In this document: positions 9,701 through 16,194 of the stretch, one piece after another | Position numbering within the stretch: position 1 is the stretch's first letter | Layout of the letters: every line of letters starts with the position of its first letter | Source: Planctomycetota bacterium | GTDB taxonomy: Bacteria; Planctomycetota; UBA1135 | Direction: 5' to 3' | Length of the DNA: 64,000 bases | Assembly: GCA_008501825.1 (NCBI GenBank) | Contig: QQUA01000013.1 | Coordinates: forward strand, 434,001-498,000 | The notes under the pieces: model-generated | Seen by the model: only the letters and a program-made list of their open reading frames with translations | Told to the model about the DNA's origin: nothing | The model's database searches: none | Made by a program: the position numbers and the translations under genes

Positions 9701-10323
9701 ACCAGAGCAATGCTTCCACTTTGGGCAACGTTTTGGCCGCCGGCGGTTTGGTTCAAAAGGGCACCAGCATCGCCACCGGTTCGACCGCTTCCGCGACCTT
9801 CCTGGCCAACGGCGTCACCATCCCGACCGCTTCCGGAGCCTTCTCCGACGAGTACTTGCTGAACCCGGCATTGCTCCTCGGCTACGACGTGTTCCCGGAT
9901 TCCAGCGATCCGGTCGGCGACGGCCACGCTTTTGAAATCGTCGATGCCAGCTACAACCGGACCACCGATGTCCTGACCTTGACCACTCGGACCCTAGACG
10001 GGGATTTGCGCAACGCCCTGAGCGGCTTGAATCCGACCTGGGCCGTGGTCGAGAAGTTCTTCCGCATCGACACCACTGACGAAAAGGATCGTTTGCCGGA
10101 TACCTCCTCCATCAAGGTGGAGTTCCAAGGCGCTGCCGAATCCAGCCCGGGAAGCAACGAACCTGGTACTCCAGGAGCCTGGACCACCGATCCCGCCGAT
10201 CTGCAGGGTCTGCGCTTCTTCCGCTACCGCATGACCTTCGACATCGATTCCACCGATGCCGGCGTCACCTTGGGCAGCGAGCGGCCGGAAGTGCACTTCT
10301 TCAAGGTTCCCTTCGTCTGGTAA
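6745..10323 (+). CDS. Very long secreted lipoprotein with Ig-like N-terminus
   Basis: This 1192-aa surface or periplasmic protein has no recognised enzymatic domain. The ATG at 6745 places a signal peptide and lipobox (LLPAC, cysteine about residue 27) at the N-terminus; the frame is open to 6550, but those upstream residues are not signal-like. AGGAG at 6738-6742 precedes this ATG closely. After a Gly/Ser-rich linker comes an SbsA-type Ig-like segment (PIILEFNNPLD). The middle is rich in Gly, Asn and Asp, with runs such as GGGDGG, GAGSGGGQGGEGG and GGGGGG, typical of planctomycete secreted proteins with parallel beta structure. It is monocistronic, with a terminator-like hairpin just after the stop. 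Function unknown. Confidence 0.85.
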   Translation: MRAYPSSRISGLRPLFWAALLSTAMLLPACGGSGSSGSAKKAAVGNFRILSTNMTEGAIWALNRPIILEFNNPLDLTTVGFGSIIIRPVDRAVQGHPVTGTFEPVAGTSNTTVAFYPSCPTNETSDNGAFVPGGYEYELALPTEADFGSSVLRDTGGHLLSTGLTRSFFTPTPPADPLFIDTKDGAPILIQNAVYPVVPSGPNLFTQTDNQVQIRFDQPVNGDPSNLNTDRLYLLYEDAVGAGTFTSTNRVPGSLLLVENCSREGSLVYFLVQGILPPQRQIRLVVDTAFEDLSGQTNQNLQTFDFLVPDLATFYGDPSFDNDDETADAFFDSFDNNVHLDAGEDLPAPVGLIEDGFVQASFDYPGVQIGPEDSFTLGENLYLEISTDGTTVVTDTSGRDFTVENGVLQVYDLTIEAGATMRGTGSNPLVIYANGTVNVQGTLDVSGEHALTPVALNSPHIPEPGAIGQCGGGDGGTASLQTDRETIRGESGSAPFGAGSGGGQGGEGGIQTNWAFELYPVGGCTGQNALPGHRVIRQLITGGGAGGNFAGGLNEAILWDRWALNLSSPNYDDAGPDYRSDRHTALDPDTYEGYIGGEDGLRGSSYASSRNEPVPWNPFLMIPVCPYANGVWGMEDINRDTAVDDLTGGFDPTWTSGTDPRFNFGQAQFGPDPGFTNTSLFNGSVNDDFWGRRLDTATGTITTGELLTPWAGYGGGASGDLTVVFRLDLNGDSFLDPMGTFFPDTSFPTGSTADYLKGAPGGGGGGQLLVMAIGPIILGDQALIRANGGIGNAGESYWLSTSQISGSGGGSGGHVVLHSATGLDLTAIDVGTDPINNPPTTLPNVIQAIGGRRGWAGSVIHTDLAGHPDGHDGNSDFQQGRGGAGSNGVLQIHVPDPTVDIAWHPDAEAAILTHLGSPADTDRLEEVLDIYAAPKAHALLPLFSDVSMVQSRWIDTGLSGLRNPANGTGPFPDYADALLPAFSGTDQSNASTLGNVLAAGGLVQKGTSIATGSTASATFLANGVTIPTASGAFSDEYLLNPALLLGYDVFPDSSDPVGDGHAFEIVDASYNRTTDVLTLTTRTLDGDLRNALSGLNPTWAVVEKFFRIDTTDEKDRLPDTSSIKVEFQGAAESSPGSNEPGTPGAWTTDPADLQGLRFFRYRMTFDIDSTDAGVTLGSERPEVHFFKVPFVW

Positions 10324-10339
10324 GCTCCCAGGCCGAACG

Positions 10340-10373
10340 CGGGCCCCCATCCCAATTCCGGGGCGGGGGCCCG
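10340..10373 (+). terminator. Rho-independent terminator candidate
   Basis: A perfect 9-bp stem, CGGGCCCCC (10340-10348) with GGGGGCCCG (10365-10373), has a 16-base loop and is followed by TTTCTCGTTTC. It lies 16 bases after the lipoprotein stop codon and ahead of the next gene at 10403. Confidence 0.65.
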
Positions 10374-10402
10374 TTTCTCGTTTCCTTCTCGGCAGCCCAT
10401 CC

Positions 10403-11599
10403 ATGAGCGAAGTTCCTTCCGTTGGCGTCGGCCTGGTCGGTGCCGGCTTTTTGGCCCAAACCCGAGCTCGCGGTTACCGCCAAGTCGGTCAAGTCGATCT
10501 AAACCTGGTCGCAATCTGTTCGAAATCTGAAGCGCGAGCCCAGGACTTCGCCAAACAACATCGAATCGGTTCGGTTTATCAGGACTTTCAAGCTTTTTTA
10601 AAGCATCCTGGTTTGGACGCAGTGGATCTCTGCGTTCCGAACCACCTGCACAAGGAAATGGCGGTGGCGGCGGCGCAAGCCGGCAAGCATGTTTTGTGTA
10701 CCAAGCCGATGACCGCTTACGTGGGACAAGACTTGCCATCCACAGCGGACGATGCCGCCGTTTCCGCCGTAGCCCCTGCTCAGATGGCGGACATTGCCAT
10801 TGCCGAAGGCGAAGCCATGGTGGATGCAGCCCAACAAGCCGGCGTTTTTCTCGCCTATGGAGAAAACTGGTTGCACGCACCGGCCATGAAACGAGCATGG
10901 CAACTTTTTCAAAGTTCCGGTGGAGCGGTTTTGGAAATGCGCGGCTGGGAATGTCACAACGGCTCTCATTCCCCTTACGCCAAGATCTGGCGTTATACCG
11001 GCGGCGGTGCCTTGCTGCGGTTGGGGGCCCATCCGGTCGGGTCCATGTTGCATTGGAAAGCTATGGAAGGCCGGAATCGAACCGGAGTCCCGATTGCGCC
11101 GGTTGCGGTGACCGCGGAAGTGGCGGATCTAAGCCTCAATCCGGCTTTGAACTCGGAAAATTGCCGCGTCGCCCAAGGTTGGGTGGACGTGGAAAATTGG
11201 GGTTGCGTCGTCATTCAGTTTGAAGACGGCAGCCGCGGTGTGGCTTACGGCAGCGACAACCACCTCGGAGGGATGGAAAGCCGGTTGGAAATTTCTGCTT
11301 CCAACTGCCACTTCAAGGTAAACCTTTCCCCGAATGACATGCTTCGGGCTTACGCCTCCAACGAGCAGGTCTTTGAGGGTGAATATCTGATGGAAAAGGT
11401 GGACAGCCGGGCCGGCTGGAGCACGCCCATGCCGAATGAAGATTGGACTTCCGGCCAGTTCGGCTTGTGCCAAGACTTCGCCGAAGCCGTCGCCTACCGC
11501 CGTCCCCCTCTTGCCGAAGGGGATTTAGGCGTAGCCACCACTCGGGTTTTGTATGCCGCCTATCAAGCCGCCGCCGAAGGCCGGCGAGTGACTCTGTAG
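10403..11599 (+). CDS. Gfo/Idh/MocA-family NAD(P)-dependent oxidoreductase
   Basis: This is a soluble dehydrogenase of 398 aa. The N-terminal Rossmann fold starts with VGLVGAGFLAQTRARGY, followed by the family motif AVDLCVPNHLHKEMAVAAAQAGKHVLCTKP, in which the lysine before Pro belongs to the conserved EKP-type catalytic region. The C-terminal half matches the alpha/beta substrate domain, with GGGALLRLGAHPVG as the usual G-G-x-x-x-D/L-x-G-x-H motif. Substrates of this family are mostly sugars and inositols, and the specific one cannot be read here. The ATG at 10403 is chosen because the frame upstream encodes non-conserved sequence and overlaps the end of the lipoprotein gene. It stands alone, convergent with the barrel remnant. 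Confidence 0.9.
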   Translation: MSEVPSVGVGLVGAGFLAQTRARGYRQVGQVDLNLVAICSKSEARAQDFAKQHRIGSVYQDFQAFLKHPGLDAVDLCVPNHLHKEMAVAAAQAGKHVLCTKPMTAYVGQDLPSTADDAAVSAVAPAQMADIAIAEGEAMVDAAQQAGVFLAYGENWLHAPAMKRAWQLFQSSGGAVLEMRGWECHNGSHSPYAKIWRYTGGGALLRLGAHPVGSMLHWKAMEGRNRTGVPIAPVAVTAEVADLSLNPALNSENCRVAQGWVDVENWGCVVIQFEDGSRGVAYGSDNHLGGMESRLEISASNCHFKVNLSPNDMLRAYASNEQVFEGEYLMEKVDSRAGWSTPMPNEDWTSGQFGLCQDFAEAVAYRRPPLAEGDLGVATTRVLYAAYQAAAEGRRVTL

Positions 11600-11620
11600 G
11601 CGAAACTTATCCTGCTTGAT

Positions 11621-11939
11621 TCAGAAATCGAAACCGAATAGGAAGTTCCATTCCAAACCATGGACCTGGAATTCTTCCACCACGAAGTAGAGTTGGCTGA
11701 ATTCGACGAATTGATAGCCGAAGCGAGTTTCCAAGAAGGCTTGGCCGAGGCGGAATTGGATTCCGCCGCTGATTCCACCGGTAATGGCAAGAGCATCTCG
11801 ATCCTGGGAGCTACCTAGAGTTTTGTAGCGCAAGGTTCCCGTGCCGAAACCCAGCCCCGCCTCGACAAACCATAGCCAAGCTTCCTCCATCGGTATCCAA
11901 TGGCGATACAAGAACTCCAAGAGGTCGGCATCGGCAAAT
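11621..11939 (-). pseudogene. C-terminal remnant of an outer-membrane beta-barrel protein
   Basis: The minus-strand frame encodes about 105 residues of alternating aromatic and hydrophobic strands (WLWFVEAGLGFGTG, FLETRFGYQFVEF, GLEWNFLFGFDF) ending in phenylalanine before the stop, the usual end of an outer-membrane barrel. There is no signal peptide and no ATG; the only starts are TTG codons near 11920. The frame stays open upstream but runs into the 3' end of the intact beta-lactamase-fold gene in another frame, so the N-terminal part of the barrel seems to have been lost at that junction. Fusion by deletion is the simplest reading. A short functional peptide from TTG 11920 cannot be excluded. 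Confidence 0.55.
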
Positions 11940-13082
11940 TCAGTATTGCTCCGATTCGACGAACAGGCGGTTGACCACGTCGACCAAGGCCGCCCATTCG
12001 AAGGGAAGAACGGCGGAACCGTTACTGAGCACGATCACCCCGACCCCGTCGGCAGGCCGATACCACATCAAGGTAGCCGCACCGACTTCACCCCCATCGT
12101 GGCCGATTCGATCTTCCCCCTGGTAATGCCAATGATAGAAACCAAGCCCCTGGACCGGATCGAATTGGGGATATTGGACTCGGCGCATTTCCGCCACGCT
12201 TGCGGTACTCAGAATCCGAACGCCGTGAACGGAACCATCCCCGGCGTGGGCAATCAAGAATTGGGCTAGATCTTCGACGCTCGAACGGAGTTGACCATCC
12301 GGATAATCGGGAAAGCCGTAGTGTCCTTGAGTCACATATTGGCCGCTTAGCCAGCGGTACTCATAGGGAAGGGCAATGGTCGCATGCTGGAGACCGGCGA
12401 GAAACCAGCTCGTATGGTTCATCCCCAGTCGAGAAAACATGGTGGTCTCACAGAATGCATCAAAAGGACTCCCCGTTACGGCTTCCACCATGTAGCCGGC
12501 GGTGGCCATGCCGATGTTGGAATAACTCAAACCCTGTCCCGGTGCCCAAGCGTACCAGTTTGAATTTTGCACGTAGTTGGCGCCGCCGGGAATTAGATAG
12601 TCGGCCAGAAAAGTTCCTAAAGGCACTGGCGAGTCTCCGGAAACATAATACTGATCCATGACGTCCCAATTGTCTTGAATGGCGGCAGCGTGGGAGAGAA
12701 GCTGGCGAAAACGGATCGGCGTTCCGGGATTGCGCGGATTCTGGGCGTTGAGAGGCAACCAAGCACTGATGTCGTCATCGAGATCGATCCAGCCAAGGTC
12801 GGCCAATTGAACCACCGCCGTGGCGGTGACGGTTTTCGAAACTGACGCCAACAAAAAAGCAGTATCGGTGTCCACCGGGATTCCGTTCGATAGATCGGCG
12901 TAGCCGTAGCCTTTGGCCCAAACCACGGAACCGTCCTTCACGATGCAGGCCGACAAACCTGGGACGTGAGCCCGGTTCATTCTTCCTTGAATATAGGTAT
13001 CCAGATCTTGTGCGCCGAGAGCCGAACAAAGCAGGGTCGCGGCGGCAAGAAAAGAGCATCGATTGAAGAGACGAGTTATCAT
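11940..13082 (-). CDS. Secreted serine hydrolase of the class C beta-lactamase fold
   Basis: This is a 380-aa member of the beta-lactamase / D-alanyl-D-alanine carboxypeptidase-like family (Pfam PF00144). From ATG 13082 the protein begins with a signal peptide (MITRLFNRCSFLAAATLLCSAL, cleaved near GAQ). The active-site motifs are SVSK (SxxK nucleophile), YSN (YxN) and HDGG in place of KTG. Such enzymes are more often esterases or peptidases than antibiotic-resistance enzymes, and nothing here indicates resistance. An in-frame ATG at 13121 has a good GGAGG ribosome site, but the start at 13082 begins the signal peptide and lies 6 bases after TATACT. Downstream lies a truncated barrel gene. Confidence 0.88.
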   Translation of the reverse strand: MITRLFNRCSFLAAATLLCSALGAQDLDTYIQGRMNRAHVPGLSACIVKDGSVVWAKGYGYADLSNGIPVDTDTAFLLASVSKTVTATAVVQLADLGWIDLDDDISAWLPLNAQNPRNPGTPIRFRQLLSHAAAIQDNWDVMDQYYVSGDSPVPLGTFLADYLIPGGANYVQNSNWYAWAPGQGLSYSNIGMATAGYMVEAVTGSPFDAFCETTMFSRLGMNHTSWFLAGLQHATIALPYEYRWLSGQYVTQGHYGFPDYPDGQLRSSVEDLAQFLIAHAGDGSVHGVRILSTASVAEMRRVQYPQFDPVQGLGFYHWHYQGEDRIGHDGGEVGAATLMWYRPADGVGVIVLSNGSAVLPFEWAALVDVVNRLFVESEQY

Positions 13083-13088
13083 GAAGCC

Positions 13089-13094
13089 AGTATA
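13089..13094 (-). promoter_or_regulatory. TATACT -10 element directly before the hydrolase start
   Basis: TATACT ends 6 bases before ATG 13082, so the transcript would begin at or next to the start codon (leaderless). The same spacing occurs before four other genes in the window. Confidence 0.5.
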
Positions 13095-13179
13095 GGTCAA
13101 AAGGGAAAAACTGAGCCCCATTGGAATTCCTCCGCTCCTTCGTCGCGGGATCGGAAGCCTGCTTCATACAGGAAAGGGT

Positions 13180-13929
13180 CTAGGAATAGGCGGCGCGGGC
13201 GGCTTCCAGGATTTCAAGGTTGCCGATGTCCCAACGCCGGCCTTGGAAAGCTACCGCCCGAACCTTGGTGCGAGGCACCAGCCATTCAAAAAATCGCCCG
13301 GGTGCGTCGGGATCCCCTCCTTCTTCGAAATAGCGGTTCAGCCAGTCTTCCATCCCCGGAGGGAAACAGTAAAGGCAGGTGGCGGCCAGAAGGCTCTCCG
13401 GGACCTCCGGCTTTTCCCGAAATCGGAGCACGGTTCCCTCCGAATTCAACATAATCTCGCCATAGCGCCTGGCCGGCGGCAACTTCGGCAAAGCTTCCGC
13501 CAATAACAACGGGCTTTTTTCTTTTTGAAATTCTCGCCAGTAGGGAAGCAATTCAAATTCAATCAAGTTATCTCCGCCGAGGACCAGGACTTCCGAATCG
13601 GATCGACCGCCCTCCTTTTCGGCGATAGCTTGCAATCCAAACTGGAGATCACCGACGCCCCCGATCTTGTTGTCGTCCTCGGTGGCTCCGTCATTGAGAA
13701 CATGAATCGGCACCGGCGCTTGCAAGGCCTGAGCCCAGGCTTCGAAGGTCGAAGCGAAGCGCTGGTTGGAGACTACCCAAATCTCTTGCAAATCCGGCAG
13801 CGGCCACACCTTCTCCAAAAGATGAGTCAAGACCGGCTTGCCGCCGACTTCCAGCAAGGCTTTCGGTTGGTGGCGAGTCAAAGGATAAAGTCGGGTGGCA
13901 AATCCCGCCGCCAGCACCAAGACTTTCAC
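13180..13929 (-). CDS. Sugar-phosphate nucleotidyltransferase
   Basis: This transferase couples a sugar 1-phosphate to an NTP to form an NDP-sugar. The 249-aa protein begins with the signature VLAAGFATRLYPLTRHQPKALLEVGGKP, which includes the G-x-G-T-R-like loop and the lysine that contacts the sugar phosphate. VLVLGGDNLIEF is the metal-binding aspartate strand, and GRRWDIGNLE is the C-terminal motif typical of glucose-1-phosphate nucleotidyltransferases. It starts at a GTG that overlaps the stop of the GHMP kinase gene (GTGA), so the two products are likely made together. The pairing suggests that it accepts the 1-phosphate produced by that kinase. Confidence 0.9.
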   Translation of the reverse strand: MKVLVLAAGFATRLYPLTRHQPKALLEVGGKPVLTHLLEKVWPLPDLQEIWVVSNQRFASTFEAWAQALQAPVPIHVLNDGATEDDNKIGGVGDLQFGLQAIAEKEGGRSDSEVLVLGGDNLIEFELLPYWREFQKEKSPLLLAEALPKLPPARRYGEIMLNSEGTVLRFREKPEVPESLLAATCLYCFPPGMEDWLNRYFEEGGDPDAPGRFFEWLVPRTKVRAVAFQGRRWDIGNLEILEAARAAYS

Positions 13930-14918
13930 GATTCCACCTCCTTTCCTTTTGGAATCTCAAGGCGCGGGCGAAGGCAACCAAAACCCGCCTGCCGGTAATG
14001 GTCCATCAATCTTGGCAAATCGTCTTCGCGTTGAGGAAACACCACCACCGCCCCACCTGAACCGGCAAATTTGACCGCGGCCCCGTGGTTCCGACCCAGC
14101 TCCACCATGCTGCGATCCCGATCGCTTATGGTCCAAATGGAAGCCCGCAGATCGAAATTGCGGTCCACCAAGCGGCGGAAGGCTGCGTCATCGCCTTGCC
14201 GCAAGCAATCGACGCCGGCCGGCGCCAATTCAGCCAAGCTGGCCATCACCGCCCGCACCTTGGGCTCGCCTTGTTGCCAGCGTTGGCGAATGCGGTCGTG
14301 GACCACTCCGGAACTCTGCCCCGGGTTCGGGTCCCAGGCCAGAAAAAGGGCCGGCAACTGAAAAGGATCCAGACGTTCGACCCTGGGCGGCCAGGGTCGG
14401 CTGAAGTCCATCCGCAGCAAACCGCCCAAAGCCTGGATCACCCGATCTTGCGGCCCGGCGGCGATGCCCAGCACTTCCGTTTCCGCCCTCCAGGCCAAGG
14501 CTGCCACGTCCAGAGGTTCTATTTCGAGGCGCCAATTTCGATTCAAGAGGTCAAGGGTGGCGATCAAGATGGCGCTGGAACCGGAAAGGCCGACTTGGCG
14601 AGGAATGGAACTTTGCAAGGAAAGAGCCAGAGAAGCCGCCTGTTGCTCCACTAAGGGCTTCAGGACCCGCAAGGCGGCGGCGAGCAAGGCTGCCCCTTCT
14701 CGCAACTGCCCTCCTTCTAAAGCCCGCCACAGGGCTCGTAAATCGCCTTTCCAGGCTTCCGGTCGGCCCGCCTGCAGCGACCATTGTTCGGCGGGCTGGG
14801 CGCAGACCTCGGCCTGAAAGTCGGTGAAGGTGCAAGCGAGCACTTGCCCCTCATACCCATCGGAAGGATTGCCAAGCAGGCCCAGTCGGGCCGGGCAGGT
14901 TTGCAGGAGGGATTGCAC
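13926..14918 (-). CDS. GHMP-family sugar kinase, glucuronokinase-like
   Basis: This kinase would phosphorylate a sugar at the anomeric position. The 330-aa protein opens with ARLGLLGNPSDGYEG, which resembles the N-terminus of plant glucuronokinase, and has the GHMP ATP loop GLSGSSAILIATLDL at about residue 113. The C-terminal motif KFAGSGGAVVVF is GHMP motif 3 (AGxGG). The start is a GTG at 14918. The gene overlaps the nucleotidyltransferase gene by 4 bases. Together they form a two-step salvage route from free sugar to NDP-sugar, with glucuronate as the best guess from the GNPSD motif; galactose, arabinose and heptose kinases share the fold. Confidence 0.8.
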   Translation of the reverse strand: MQSLLQTCPARLGLLGNPSDGYEGQVLACTFTDFQAEVCAQPAEQWSLQAGRPEAWKGDLRALWRALEGGQLREGAALLAAALRVLKPLVEQQAASLALSLQSSIPRQVGLSGSSAILIATLDLLNRNWRLEIEPLDVAALAWRAETEVLGIAAGPQDRVIQALGGLLRMDFSRPWPPRVERLDPFQLPALFLAWDPNPGQSSGVVHDRIRQRWQQGEPKVRAVMASLAELAPAGVDCLRQGDDAAFRRLVDRNFDLRASIWTISDRDRSMVELGRNHGAAVKFAGSGGAVVVFPQREDDLPRLMDHYRQAGFGCLRPRLEIPKGKEVES

Positions 14919-14987
14919 GACGGCTTTGGGATGCCCTTGGCTGAAATTGGGGCTCTACCTTAACCCCGGAGTCAAATCCAATTGCGC

Positions 14988-14993
14988 TAGACT
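14988..14993 (+). promoter_or_regulatory. TAGACT -10 element directly before the zincin-like gene
   Basis: TAGACT is followed by exactly 6 bases and then ATG 15000, the leaderless arrangement also seen before the hydrolase, nfeD, selD and recJ genes. No -35 consensus is visible. Confidence 0.5.
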
Positions 14994-14999
14994 GAAGCC

Positions 15000-16160
15000 A
15001 TGCTCCTTTGTGCCCTCCTGATTCTGGCTCCCCTTCTCCAGGAAGATGTCCAGGAAGAAGAATTGGCCGGTTGCCGGCGTTGCGATTATCGCGGCGTCAC
15101 CGATTGCAAAGATCATGGCAAAGAACTCCTGGCCATGGAGCAAGAGGTGCTGTTTTGTTCCGAAGCGGTGCAATGCGAAACCTGCGGCGGCAGCTTGCTG
15201 GTTCCTTGCAAGCGCTGCGACGGCGGCCCCGAAACCAAACAAAGGGAAAGCCGCCTGGCCGCCATCCGTAAGTGGCAACAAAGGGACAAGCCGGTGGACG
15301 TGCACTTAAAGCGTTCCCTATTGCACCTTGAAATTCCCCAGTTTCAATTGATCTTCGACGTCCCGGAACTCCGGAACGGCAAAAAGAAGATCCGTGGCCA
15401 TGAATTCGCTCACCTTCTGGCCCGGGATTTAAATCAGTTGTTCGAACTGTTCTGCCAAGACTTCGGTTGCGAGCTGAAAGACTTTCGCGGCCCGGAACGA
15501 ATGTGGTTTTGGGGCCGGGCAGAGGATCACCGCTCGGTCATGACCCGATTTCTTTTCAGTACCTCGGCCGGAGACTTCAAGATGCTGGGCAAAAACCCGG
15601 TGTTCAGTGTCCACACTCACGACTCTGCCTTTCAAGGATCGGTGGACGCCATCCATTCTCTAGGCCTGCACAATGCCGCCCACTTGCTGCTCTCCAATTT
15701 AGACGTGGAAATGTGGGTCGGAGACCGCCGTGGCGGTTGGTTCGACGCCGGAGTCGCCCACGCCTACGAGGAAGCCTTGCTCGGTTCCTCCACCAACTAC
15801 TGCATTGACGAGGCCACCATGACTCCGAACTACGAAAACGGACGCTGGGAGTTAGCTCTGGCCAAGCGCTTGAAGAAAGAAGAGCAGGCTTTCATACCCG
15901 CCATGCTGCCGCAGCAAACCGGGACTTTGACCGAGGAACAACATGCCATGGCTTGGTCGGTGGTGGATTGGATTCGCCACCAGCATCCCGAGATCCTGCG
16001 CCCCATGCTCAACGGCTTTCAAAAAGGGCGCAGCACCCGCGATTTATTTCGAGACACTTTAAGTCTGGAAATCTACCAGGTAGAACAACTTTGGCGGGAC
16101 TGGGTGGCGGCCGAATACCCCAAACGGGCGAAGCAGAAAAAAAGCCGCAAGCGCCGTTAA
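15000..16160 (+). CDS. Secreted zinc-ribbon protein with a degenerate metallopeptidase-like domain
   Basis: This 386-aa protein starts with a short hydrophobic signal segment. Residues 25-75 hold cysteine pairs CRRCDYRG, CETCGGS and CKRCDGG, resembling a DnaJ-type zinc finger. Around residues 223-255 is LHNAAHLLL followed by WFDAGVAHAYEEALLG. This layout matches the gluzincin pattern of DUF1570-type planctomycete proteins (HExxH, then W-x-x-E-G-x-A-x-x-x-E), but the catalytic Glu of HExxH is Asn and the E-G of the second motif is D-A-G. It may have lost protease activity. The C-terminus is strongly basic. It is monocistronic and transcribed away from the GHMP kinase. Confidence 0.65.
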   Translation: MLLCALLILAPLLQEDVQEEELAGCRRCDYRGVTDCKDHGKELLAMEQEVLFCSEAVQCETCGGSLLVPCKRCDGGPETKQRESRLAAIRKWQQRDKPVDVHLKRSLLHLEIPQFQLIFDVPELRNGKKKIRGHEFAHLLARDLNQLFELFCQDFGCELKDFRGPERMWFWGRAEDHRSVMTRFLFSTSAGDFKMLGKNPVFSVHTHDSAFQGSVDAIHSLGLHNAAHLLLSNLDVEMWVGDRRGGWFDAGVAHAYEEALLGSSTNYCIDEATMTPNYENGRWELALAKRLKKEEQAFIPAMLPQQTGTLTEEQHAMAWSVVDWIRHQHPEILRPMLNGFQKGRSTRDLFRDTLSLEIYQVEQLWRDWVAAEYPKRAKQKKSRKRR

Positions 16161-16194
16161 ATCGGGTTGGAAGGTATCGCCGCTTCCGCTGGCG

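Noticed and set aside
8710..9927. 405-residue minus-strand frame inside the giant lipoprotein gene
   Set aside because: Antisense to a Gly-rich coding region; Gly/Val-rich composition is what reverse reading of such codons gives. No ribosome site or motif.
11940..13082. Beta-lactamase-fold gene as an antibiotic-resistance determinant
   Set aside because: HDGG in place of KTG and the general family identity point to an esterase or peptidase; there is no mobile context.
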